Notes under the pieces: generated by a model
The model's input: only the letters and a program-made list of their open reading frames with translations
What the model was told of the DNA's origin: nothing
The model's database searches: none
Translations under genes and position numbers: made by a program
DNA from: Williamsia faeni
GTDB taxonomy: Bacteria > Actinomycetota > Actinomycetes > Mycobacteriales > Mycobacteriaceae
DNA: 64,000 nucleotides
Direction of reading: 5' to 3'
NCBI GenBank assembly: GCA_003202005.1
Contig: QJJF01000001.1
Coordinates: 589,099-653,098 of the forward strand
Shown here: in pieces, positions 54,393-62,436 of the stretch
Position numbering within the stretch: the stretch's first letter is position 1
Layout: each line of letters opens with the position of its first letter

Positions 54393-55679
54393 ATGAATGT
54401 CTTCCGCTCGGTCACGATCGGAACAACTGTACTTGCACTCACCGCAGCCGGACTTGTTGTGCTGGCCTCACCCGCCACCGCGCAACCCTGCGGAATCCCC
54501 GATACCGGCAGCAGCGGCAGCAGCGGCCTCGGCAGCAGCGGCTTCACCGCCTTCGGCAGCACCGGCAGTAGCGGCTACGGGAGCTACGGCAATCAGCCGC
54601 CAGAGGGGCGACAAGGCCCACTCCCGGTGATCGCGAGCGCCAATACCAACGCCGTCGAATGGGTTACCGGTCCTCGCAGTAACAACAGCACATTCAACCG
54701 TTTCGGCATCTCCGGCACCGACCTCGCGCTCAGTTGGGACAACGGATCCGGACAGATTCTGATGGCCTTCGGCGATACCTTCGGAAACTGCTCGATCGGC
54801 GGCCAGGAATGGAGACACAATGTGCTGCTCCGCTCTGATGACACCGATCTGTCCAACGGGATCACCCTGTCCAACGCCGTCCCCGGCGACGCCCGGTCCG
54901 GGTCGGTTGTCACCCCTGACCGAACCAACTTCGGTCGTGAACTGATACCCGCGATCGGCTTCAGCTACATCGAGACCACCACCATCCCCACTGCCGCGAT
55001 CTCGATCGGCAACACCCAGTACATCAACTACATGTCAATTCGCTCCTGGGGCGCCCCGGGTCAGTGGTTCACCAACTTCTCGGCAATCTCCGTCTCGCAC
55101 GACAACGGTCAGACCTGGTCCACCGATGGCAACACCATCCGTGCGAACGTCGACCTCACCATTCCCGGTGTCCGAGAGGCCCGTCAAGGCAACGACAAAT
55201 TCCAGATGAGCTCCTACCTGAAAGGCAACGACGGCTACATCTATCAGTACGGAACACCCAACGGCCGGTCCGGCGCCACTTATCTGGCCCGGTTTCTGCC
55301 GCAGGACATCCTCGATCTGAACAAGTACGAGTACTTCACCAACGATGCGGCCGCACGCTGGTCAACCGACGCCTCAAACCTCGCAGCTGTTGCACCTCAA
55401 CCGACCGGCGAACTCTCGGTCGCATGGAACGAGTACCTCAAGCGATACGTGATGCTGAATTACTCCAGCGATCCTGGGAGCGGAATCTTGATCCGGACGG
55501 CCGAGAACCCCGAAGGTCCTTGGAGCGGACCCAAACTCCTCGCTCCCGGTAGTAACCTCGGCGGTGTCTACGCCCCCTTCATCCACCCCTGGTCGTCCGG
55601 AAAGTACCTGTACTACACCGCATCGGTGTGGAAGGACTACAACGTGATGCTCCTTCGTACCGACCTCAGCCGTATCTGA
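54393..55679 (+). CDS. Secreted DUF4185 protein, candidate endo-D-arabinanase
   Basis: 428 residues from ATG 54393, GAGGAG upstream. A Sec signal peptide (about 1-30, VLALTAAGLVVLASPATAQ) is followed by a Ser/Gly-rich spacer (SSGSSGLGSSGF) and a five-bladed-propeller-like DUF4185 domain: DLALSWDNGSGQILMAFGDTFG, SVSHDNGQTWSTDG, YIYQYGTPNGRSGATYLARF, WNEYLKRYVMLNYSS, GGVYAPFIHPWSSGKYLYYTAS. DUF4185 members have been reported as enzymes that cut mycobacterial D-arabinan (CAZy GH183). A role in arabinogalactan turnover fits this organism. The Asp residues at FGDTFG are the likely catalytic region. Confidence 0.85.
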   Translation: MNVFRSVTIGTTVLALTAAGLVVLASPATAQPCGIPDTGSSGSSGLGSSGFTAFGSTGSSGYGSYGNQPPEGRQGPLPVIASANTNAVEWVTGPRSNNSTFNRFGISGTDLALSWDNGSGQILMAFGDTFGNCSIGGQEWRHNVLLRSDDTDLSNGITLSNAVPGDARSGSVVTPDRTNFGRELIPAIGFSYIETTTIPTAAISIGNTQYINYMSIRSWGAPGQWFTNFSAISVSHDNGQTWSTDGNTIRANVDLTIPGVREARQGNDKFQMSSYLKGNDGYIYQYGTPNGRSGATYLARFLPQDILDLNKYEYFTNDAAARWSTDASNLAAVAPQPTGELSVAWNEYLKRYVMLNYSSDPGSGILIRTAENPEGPWSGPKLLAPGSNLGGVYAPFIHPWSSGKYLYYTASVWKDYNVMLLRTDLSRI

Positions 55680-55755
55680 GGCGACTGTCGTCCCGGTCGC
55701 CGCCGACCGCCCGGTAGGGTGGATGATGTCCGATTTCTGAATCGAAGGGACGATC

Positions 55756-56556
55756 ATGGAGCTAGTTCTGGTCATCGCCGTCATCGCTGTTGTCGCCGGG
55801 ATGATCGCGCTGACGAAAAACCAGGGTTCCACGCGCCGCCGCCGCGAAGAGACCTCTCTCGCCGATGCGAAAGCCGATGCCCGCCAAGCCATCGAGAGAC
55901 TCGGCGGTCAGGTCTACAGCCTCATCGGTTCCAACGGACCCGCCAAATCGGCCATGTCCGATGCCTCCGAACGGTTCAACGCAGCCGGTTCACAAATCGA
56001 GCAGGCCACCACGCCCAGACAAGCACTGCTCGCGAAACAAACAGCGCTGGAAGGTCTTTACTACGTCCGCGCCGCACGTCTGGCGATGGATATGGACCCC
56101 GGACCCGAGATCGCAGTCCTCGACGGCCAGAAGTCGTCGGGCGCTGTCACCGAAGACCGCGACATCGAGTTCGAGGGCCGGCAGGTCTCGGCTTCGCCGA
56201 ACCCCTCCGACAAAACACCCAATTACTACCCCGGCGGTCGCGTCGCCGACCGGCCCGTGCCCGCCGGCTGGTATTCCGAACCGTGGTGGAAGCCGGCGCT
56301 GGTCGCCGGCGCCTGGGGTATCGGGTCGGTCCTCCTGTTCAACGCCATGTTCACCGGCATGGCCGGCGTCGGCTACGACAGCAACGCCTTCGAGAGCGGG
56401 TACGGCGACGGCTACCAGGACGGCATCGACGCGGACCAGGGTGGTGACTTCGGTGGCGATCAAGGCGGCGGAGATTACGGCGGCGGGGACTTCGGTGGCG
56501 GTGGGGATTTCGGTGGCGGAGATTTCGGCGGCGGCGGGGACTTCGGAGGGTTCTAG
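55756..56556 (+). CDS. Membrane protein with Gly-rich C-terminal tail (DUF1542-like)
   Basis: 266 residues. One N-terminal helix (ELVLVIAVIAVVAGMIAL), a basic RRRREE stretch, a helical coil (ADAKADARQAIERLGGQVYSL to LYYVRAARLAMDMDPGPEI), a second hydrophobic segment (WWKPALVAGAWGIGSVLLFNAMF), and a tail made of GGGDFGG repeats. Such tails occur in actinobacterial envelope proteins of unknown role. It is 76 bp after the DUF4185 gene on the same strand. Confidence 0.8.
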   Translation: MELVLVIAVIAVVAGMIALTKNQGSTRRRREETSLADAKADARQAIERLGGQVYSLIGSNGPAKSAMSDASERFNAAGSQIEQATTPRQALLAKQTALEGLYYVRAARLAMDMDPGPEIAVLDGQKSSGAVTEDRDIEFEGRQVSASPNPSDKTPNYYPGGRVADRPVPAGWYSEPWWKPALVAGAWGIGSVLLFNAMFTGMAGVGYDSNAFESGYGDGYQDGIDADQGGDFGGDQGGGDYGGGDFGGGGDFGGGDFGGGGDFGGF

Positions 56557-56563
56557 CGTCCGG

Positions 56564-57484
56564 TCAGCCGAAGATCGACGTCAACGCCGGTGCGACATCG
56601 TGATGGTCGCGGATCAGCCGGCATCGTCCCCGTCCGATTGTTGCCAGATCCCGGCCCAGGTCGACATCGTCCTCACCTGAGGTGTCAAGCAGGACATCCA
56701 GTCGTGGCAGACGCGCCGCGACTCCACGCGGGTCAGGGCCGGCATTGTGCACGCAGTCGCTCAGCAGCAGCACCCGCGCATCCGCCGGTGGTACCCCGGC
56801 CAATTCCCGCGCCGCCACCTCGAGAGCGAAAGCAACGTTGGTCAACCCCTGAGTCGGCAACGTCAGCAATTGATCGAGTACCGTCTCGGCGCTGACCCGC
56901 TCCCCCAACCGCACCAGGATCGCGGCATCGGACCAAAATGCCACCACCGCAACGTCATCGCGGGCGAGTTCACCCACCATCGCACCGACCGTGGCGGCTG
57001 CGGTACGCACCTGTTCGCCTTTGGTCGAACCCGAGATGTCGACGACCAGAACGATCGAGCGCCGATTACGGACCCGTTCGCGGACCAGGATGTCGTCGTC
57101 GGTGGGCAACGGGTTACCCGCGATCGCCACCAGCGTCGCATCCAGATCGATCTCATCGGTACCACCGCGCCAGCGCATCGTCGTCAGCGTGCCGGAACTG
57201 GCCCGCCGCGCACGGCGCTGTCTCATCGGCTGCGCCAGCGCCAATCGGCGAGCGATCTGTTTCGCCCGTCGCCGGCCGATCTCGTCGACAACAGGAGCGG
57301 TGGACGAATCCACCAGATCACCCTCGTCGTCGGTGGCACCGGGCGCCGACGATCCGGGCAACTGCATCGGCTTGCCGCGTTCGGTTCCCTTGGGGATCAA
57401 CGTGAATCCGCCGCCACCGGCCGACGGCTTCAGCAGCGACGGCTCCTCGTCCAGAACCTTCGGCTTGCGACGTAGTGGTCGCAT
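56564..57484 (-). CDS. von Willebrand factor A domain protein, partner of the MoxR ATPase
   Basis: 306 residues. An Arg-rich N-terminal half (KQIARRLALAQPMRQRRARRASSGTL) precedes a VWA domain with the MIDAS motif VVDISGSTKGEQ, then AFWSDAAILVRLG and VLLLSDCVHNAGPDPRG. It resembles the D-subunit half of magnesium-chelatase-type pairs. It follows the MoxR ATPase by 69 bp; the ATPase and VWA protein are expected to form a metal-insertion or chaperone machine. Confidence 0.9.
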   Translation of the reverse strand: MRPLRRKPKVLDEEPSLLKPSAGGGGFTLIPKGTERGKPMQLPGSSAPGATDDEGDLVDSSTAPVVDEIGRRRAKQIARRLALAQPMRQRRARRASSGTLTTMRWRGGTDEIDLDATLVAIAGNPLPTDDDILVRERVRNRRSIVLVVDISGSTKGEQVRTAAATVGAMVGELARDDVAVVAFWSDAAILVRLGERVSAETVLDQLLTLPTQGLTNVAFALEVAARELAGVPPADARVLLLSDCVHNAGPDPRGVAARLPRLDVLLDTSGEDDVDLGRDLATIGRGRCRLIRDHHDVAPALTSIFG

Positions 57485-57553
57485 GTGTGCCCGGTCCCGA
57501 CCGTGATCACTCTTCGACCGCCGCGAGAGCGGACTATCGGCCGCGACGGCTCT

Positions 57554-58501
57554 TCAACCCGGTTCGGCAGCCGCCGGAATCAGGATGAAGTGGTCCTGCC
57601 AGATTTCCCGCAACACTGCTTCCGGTGTCTCAAAAGCGGTGTCGTCGAGGTGAATTCGCCCCGACAACGCGACCAGCATGGCATCGAGCATCACATTCGT
57701 GTAGTCCTCCGGCAGTCCCCGGGGCGGATCGATCGAATCGACCTCGGGCAGCGTGACGCCGCGCATCTGCGCCAATTCCGATGCCAGCAACGCAACGTCG
57801 ATCGCACCACGGACGCTGCTTCCCTGCCGGATGTCGTCGCGCTCGCGGGTGACCCGGGTGACCGCAACGGCATCGGCGATCACGCGCGCCGAATTGATTC
57901 CGGTTCGGCGTTTCACGATTTCACGCTCGGCCTCGGCGTCCTGGTATGTCACCACCAGCCGGCACATCCGGTCGTGCACAGACGTCGACAACCGCGTGGT
58001 GCCGATGTTGTCGTACGGGTTCAGCGACGCGACCACCCGGAACGTGGGCAACGCGGTCACGCTGCCCACTCGTGGAATCGTGATGACTCTTTCTGCCATG
58101 GCCGTGAGCAGGGTGTTGAGGGTGTCCTCCGGGGCGCGGTTGAACTCCTCGATGTACAAGAACCCGCCCGTGCGCATCGCCTCGATGAGCGGGCCTTCGA
58201 CAAAGTTGTCCGCCGAGTAGTCCTCCCGCAGTACGCGCGCTGGATTGTGATGTCCCACAAGTCGACTCGGGGTCAGATCCGCGTTGCCCTCGACGAACAC
58301 CAGCGGGATGTCCCACTCCGCGGTGATGGTCCCCAGCAACGTCGACTTCGAGGTGCCGGGAGGGCCTTCCAGCATCAGATCGCGTCCGGCCGAGACCGCC
58401 GCCAGGAGCAGGTCGACCTCGCGCTCGCGCCCGACCACCCGTTCGGCGATCCTGGCCCGGATCTGAGCGGTTGCGGCCACGTCTTGGAGAGCTCTTGTCA
58501 T
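57554..58501 (-). CDS. MoxR/BchI-type AAA+ ATPase
   Basis: 315 residues from ATG. Walker A GPPGTSKST (about 50-58), Walker B FLYIEEFNRAPEDTLNTLLTAMAER, sensor 1 FRVVASLNPYDNIGTTRLS, arginine finger DRMCRLVV and sensor 2 SVRGAIDVALLA. Walker A has Ser where most MoxR have Gly-Lys (TSKST instead of TGKT). It energises the VWA partner. The client or substrate is unknown. Confidence 0.92.
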   Translation of the reverse strand: MTRALQDVAATAQIRARIAERVVGREREVDLLLAAVSAGRDLMLEGPPGTSKSTLLGTITAEWDIPLVFVEGNADLTPSRLVGHHNPARVLREDYSADNFVEGPLIEAMRTGGFLYIEEFNRAPEDTLNTLLTAMAERVITIPRVGSVTALPTFRVVASLNPYDNIGTTRLSTSVHDRMCRLVVTYQDAEAEREIVKRRTGINSARVIADAVAVTRVTRERDDIRQGSSVRGAIDVALLASELAQMRGVTLPEVDSIDPPRGLPEDYTNVMLDAMLVALSGRIHLDDTAFETPEAVLREIWQDHFILIPAAAEPG

Positions 58502-58898
58502 GCCAACAATCTAGGGTCGCCAGCCACCAACGACAAGCGACGTTGCACGCAGCGAATGGGGCATCGCCTCAGATTGCCCTCAGCGTCGCCCTGGGAACTG
58601 CCGCCACCGTCATTGGCTCTGCCGGATTCGCGATTGAACATCCGAAAACAATGCTCGCACAATACCTTCGGTGGACAGCCCTTTTGCCGTTTTCCGGCGG
58701 ATCCGACACCCGCGCGGATCGCCGAGTATGACCGAGATCACAGTATTCACAGTGCGAAAGTCTGACCTGCGGAGGGCGTGGACGCATCCATCGACGACCC
58801 ACGGTTGATCACGGAAAGATAACGAATAGTCGAACATCCTCGGGTAGCGTCGGCGCGGACTCGACGGGCGAAGGCCCATCAAAGGAGGTTCGTCTGAC
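58502..58898. other. Intergenic region upstream of the transglycosylase
   Basis: 397 bp between the divergent MoxR and transglycosylase genes. An open frame up to 58731 on the plus strand has no ribosome binding site or recognisable content. The last 130 bp are likely the leader of the transglycosylase gene, with an AT-richer patch at 58818-58834 and AAAGGAGG at 58881-58888. No riboswitch was recognised. Confidence 0.6.
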
Positions 58899-59684
58899 TT
58901 GGGTAAGCACTCGGCACCGAAGAAAAGGTTGCGATCACCGTACGCATTGGCCGCGCTCGTCCCAGTCGGACTGGCCAGCGCCGTGGCCGCTGCGCATGCA
59001 GGGCAGCAATTGACGACCGAATCACCCAAGCAGGTCGCAGAGAGCACGCCCGACAATGCGCCGACCGCCGCTCCGACCATCCCTTCCCAGACTCCGGTCG
59101 CCCTGCCCATCACCACCGAACCTGCTCCGGTTGCCGCGCGTGAGCCTGCGCCTGAAGTGGTCCCGGAGAGCGTGACAACCGGCCAGATCCCGCTCATCAA
59201 TTACGAGGCCTACCACGCCGCGGGGTCGAAGCTTGCCCAGGAACTACCGGGTTGCGGCATCTCGTGGCAGCTGATCGCCGGTATCGGCCGGGTCGAATCG
59301 ACCCACGCCAACAACGGCAAGGCCGATCCGGACGGTGTCCTCGAGATACCCATCCTCGGTCCGGTGCTCGACGGCAGCCTGGCCGGCAACAACGTCATCC
59401 ACGACACCGATGGTGGCGAACTCGACGGAGATCCTCACTTCGACCGTGCGGTGGGGCCGATGCAGTTCCTTCCAGAAACCTGGAAGCGCTATGCCGAAGA
59501 CGGCAACTCAGACGGCGTCACCGACCCGCAAAACCTCTTCGATGCAGCCCTCACCACCGGCCGGTACCTCTGCGACGGCAACCTCAACCTCCGGGATTCC
59601 TCCCAGGTGACCAAGGCCGTCCTGCGTTACAACAACTCGATGGACTACGTGTCCAAGGTCCGCGGGTGGGCCGACCGTTACTGA
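58899..59684 (+). CDS. Lytic transglycosylase (SLT/MltB-like), exported
   Basis: 261 residues from TTG 58899, AAAGGAGG upstream. A basic N-terminus and hydrophobic segment (YALAALVPVGLASAVAAAHA) act as signal or anchor. A Pro/Ala/Thr spacer follows (about 38-100), then the catalytic domain: GCGISWQLIAGIGRVESTHANNG with the catalytic Glu, HFDRAVGPMQFLPETWKRYAEDGN and GRYLCDGNLNLRDSSQVTKAVLRYNNS. It cleaves peptidoglycan glycan strands. Ile/Leu spacing and length match mycobacterial homologues. Confidence 0.92.
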   Translation: MGKHSAPKKRLRSPYALAALVPVGLASAVAAAHAGQQLTTESPKQVAESTPDNAPTAAPTIPSQTPVALPITTEPAPVAAREPAPEVVPESVTTGQIPLINYEAYHAAGSKLAQELPGCGISWQLIAGIGRVESTHANNGKADPDGVLEIPILGPVLDGSLAGNNVIHDTDGGELDGDPHFDRAVGPMQFLPETWKRYAEDGNSDGVTDPQNLFDAALTTGRYLCDGNLNLRDSSQVTKAVLRYNNSMDYVSKVRGWADRY

Positions 59685-59694
59685 GCAGGCATGC

Positions 59695-60267
59695 CTACTG
59701 AGCAGCAGGCGTGGCCGCGGCGCGCGGCAGTGTCAGCAGCGTGATGACGCTGACGATGATGAGCAGGATCGCGCCGACCACCAGGAACGTTTTGATCGCG
59801 ACGGCCGGCAGGAACAGCACAACGATGCCGGCGATGAGTGAGATCACTCCAGCCACGATGAGGAACCATTTGGGCGCGTAGTGGGCACCGGTGACTCCCG
59901 CGACGATCTCCAGGATGCCCTGGATGATCCACGAGACACCGATGACGATGGCCAGCAGCACCAGTGATTCAGCCGGGTTGAACAGGCACAGGATGCCCGC
60001 GAACAAGATGATCGCGCCCATGATTCCGAGGAAGATCCGCAGCCCGGTGGGCAGCAGCTTCGCCGACAAAGCCATGATCAGGCGGTAGATACCGGCGAAG
60101 ATCAGGGTGATTCCGAAGAGCACGGCCACCACGACCAGTGTTGGTTCGGGCCAGATGAGGGCCACGACACCGAGGACGATCCCGAGGACCGCAGTGGTGA
60201 TGAGCCCGGCGCGCACAGCATTGCGCAGCTCATCGGGAAACGGCTGAGGGACAACATAGTTCGTCAT
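59695..60267 (-). CDS. HdeD family (DUF308) membrane protein
   Basis: 190 residues with six hydrophobic segments in three hairpins. Marks: GIVLGVVALIWPEPTLVVVAVLFG, GILCLFNPAESLVLLAIVIGVSWIIQGILEIVAG. The P-E after each first helix is the DUF308 repeat. HdeD protects against acid stress in E. coli; the role here is inferred only. It is convergent with the transglycosylase gene. Confidence 0.9.
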   Translation of the reverse strand: MTNYVVPQPFPDELRNAVRAGLITTAVLGIVLGVVALIWPEPTLVVVAVLFGITLIFAGIYRLIMALSAKLLPTGLRIFLGIMGAIILFAGILCLFNPAESLVLLAIVIGVSWIIQGILEIVAGVTGAHYAPKWFLIVAGVISLIAGIVVLFLPAVAIKTFLVVGAILLIIVSVITLLTLPRAAATPAAQ

Positions 60268-60434
60268 GGGTGAAACTTACCCTGTGAAACAACAGGTAGC
60301 GCGCCAATTCAAGGCAACTTTGCGCGACGGTTTCTTCGGTCATTGCCGCAGCGATTCCGGAGTCTCACCAGAGCCGACATAAGCGAGCAGTCGCTCGGTA
60401 TAGTTGGCCGAAAGGACTCAACCAAGGATCGCCC

Positions 60435-61430
60435 ATGCCCGTTCGGCACGATCAACTCACCCAAATCGACGCCAGAACATACGCTTTCATGCACTTGCCC
60501 GGCGGTTGGGGACAGACCAACACGGGCTTGGTGGTGGGCGACGACGCGTCGATGGTGATCGACACGGTCTGGGATCGGGTCCGGGCCCAGGCGAATATGG
60601 AAGCGTGGTCGTCGGTCAGCGACGCCCCGATCACCGAAGCGGTGAACACCCATTCCGACGGTGACCACTGGTGGGGCAACAACACGCTTCCCCGGGCCGC
60701 GCGCATCACGACGTCGGCGGCCGCTCTGACCGCGATGAAGGAAGACACCCCACCGGGAGTGGTCGGCGCGCTTGCCAAGCTCGGCAGGCTGACCCGGCCG
60801 ATTCCGGGTCCGGCCGGGCATCTCGGCGGCTACATGCATCAGGTGACGGGCGGCGCGGACCTGCCGAAACGATTGCCCCGCCTGCCCGACCACACCTTCT
60901 CGGACACCGAAGACATCGAGGTCGGCGGCCGCGGTGCCCAGCTGCGCAACTTCGGGCCCGCGCACACACCCGGGGATCTCATCGTTCACATTCGCGACGC
61001 CGGAGTGGTCTTCACCGGAGATCTCTTGTTCATCGGTGCCACGCCGGTGATCTGGCATGGGCCGCTGGAGAATTGGATGGCGGCAATCGACCATCTCCTG
61101 CAACTCGACGCCGCGACCTACGTTCCCGGACACGGCCCGATCTGCGGCCGTGCCGAGATCGAGTTGTTGCGCGACTACTGGGTGTGGTTGGCGCAGGCGG
61201 CAGGCGACCAGCACTCCGCCGGCGTGGCGCCGCTGCCCGCCGCACGCGCGTTGGTTCGGTCACCGGAATTCGCGCCGTTCGCCCAGTGGGGTTCACCCGA
61301 ACGAATCGTGCTGAATCTCAGCACCCTGTACCGATTGTTCGAGGGCGCCCCGCCGGCACCACCGACCATCGTCCGCCGCGCCAAGGCATTTGCCGACGCC
61401 GGAAAACTCCAACGCGACATGACTTCATGA
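60435..61430 (+). CDS. MBL-fold metallo-hydrolase, variant metal motif
   Basis: 331 residues, AAGGA upstream. The core HxHxDH motif reads HSDGDH (73-78): Asp75 in place of the second His. Later ligands are seen: His in GPAHTPGDLIVHI, Asp in FTGDLLFIG and His in VPGHGPI. Asp variants at this site occur in several MBL families and change the metal preference. The stop overlaps the start of the FAH-family gene (ATGA), so both likely act on one substrate. Confidence 0.88.
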   Translation: MPVRHDQLTQIDARTYAFMHLPGGWGQTNTGLVVGDDASMVIDTVWDRVRAQANMEAWSSVSDAPITEAVNTHSDGDHWWGNNTLPRAARITTSAAALTAMKEDTPPGVVGALAKLGRLTRPIPGPAGHLGGYMHQVTGGADLPKRLPRLPDHTFSDTEDIEVGGRGAQLRNFGPAHTPGDLIVHIRDAGVVFTGDLLFIGATPVIWHGPLENWMAAIDHLLQLDAATYVPGHGPICGRAEIELLRDYWVWLAQAAGDQHSAGVAPLPAARALVRSPEFAPFAQWGSPERIVLNLSTLYRLFEGAPPAPPTIVRRAKAFADAGKLQRDMTS

Positions 61431-62419
61431 AGATTCGCCGCCTTCCCGGGCCCGCCTCGTTGGCGATCCTGCACGAGCCGTCAGGCCGCTGGATCAGTCT
61501 GCGCGCCGCCCTCAACGGCCGGGCCGGACTCGAAGAGTTCAGCCACCTCCAGTCAAATCTGTTGGCACTGCTCGCCACCGGCGAACAGTCCAGGGCAAAG
61601 ATCATCGATGCGGTCGATCGGGCCGCAGGCGAGGGAATCGGGATTGCCACCGATCCGCCGCCGGCCATCCCCTACTACCCCAGCTCCCTGCGCTGCGCTC
61701 TCGGATGGGAACAGCACTGGACCAACGCCGCACACGGTCTCGTCCAACGCAATCTCCCCGCCAGCCGGCCCTTCCTCCGTACCTACGGACGCCTGACGCA
61801 CAAGGTGTTTCCGCTCCTGCGGCCAGGCTCCGCGTTTTACGATCACCCCGTCTACTACACCGGCAATCATCTGACGGTAATCGGCGACGGCGAACCGATG
61901 CCCTGGCCCAGCTACACCAACGAACTCGACTTCGAACTCGAATTCGGGATGATCATCGCCCACCCCGTTCGCGACGCCACCCCGGAAAAAGCGGCCGCGG
62001 CCATCGGAGGATTTGTGGTGTTCAACGATTTCAGCGCTCGCGATGTGCAGTGGGACGAGCAACGTCGCGGCGTGTTCGGGCCAGTGGTGAAGACCAAAAC
62101 CTTTGGCAGTTCCATTGGTTCGGTGGTGGTGACCGCCGACGAAGTCCTACCCAAGATCGATCAGCTCACCGCGTCGGTGCACATCAACGGCGAACTGTGG
62201 TCGTCAACCGGTACACACGGATTGCGTTACCACCCCGGCGAAGTCGTCGCCTACGCCAGCCAGTCGGAGAACCTGCACCCCGGCGAACTGATCACGTCCG
62301 GCACCCTGCCGTCAGGGTGCGGCCTCGAACTCGACCGCTGGATCCGTCCGGGCGACGAGGTGACGCTGTCGATCGACGGGATCGGTTCGGTGACCAACAC
62401 CGTCGCCGACCCCGGCTGA
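61427..62419 (+). CDS. Fumarylacetoacetate hydrolase (FAH) family protein
   Basis: 330 residues from ATG 61427. Metal site TNELDFELEFGMIIAH with two Glu, VFNDFSARDVQWDE with Asp, the T-K-T-F stretch before GSSIGSVVV, and LITSGTLPSGCGLELDRWI. Such enzymes cleave C-C bonds of diketo acids or act as hydratases or decarboxylases. It is coupled to the MBL hydrolase, which suggests a two-step degradation. Confidence 0.9.
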   Translation: MKIRRLPGPASLAILHEPSGRWISLRAALNGRAGLEEFSHLQSNLLALLATGEQSRAKIIDAVDRAAGEGIGIATDPPPAIPYYPSSLRCALGWEQHWTNAAHGLVQRNLPASRPFLRTYGRLTHKVFPLLRPGSAFYDHPVYYTGNHLTVIGDGEPMPWPSYTNELDFELEFGMIIAHPVRDATPEKAAAAIGGFVVFNDFSARDVQWDEQRRGVFGPVVKTKTFGSSIGSVVVTADEVLPKIDQLTASVHINGELWSSTGTHGLRYHPGEVVAYASQSENLHPGELITSGTLPSGCGLELDRWIRPGDEVTLSIDGIGSVTNTVADPG

Positions 62420-62436
62420 TCACTGCGGCAAGTGAA

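Noticed and set aside
58471-58731. 86-codon frame between MoxR and transglycosylase
   Set aside because: It begins inside the MoxR gene on the other strand, has no ribosome binding site and no recognisable content.
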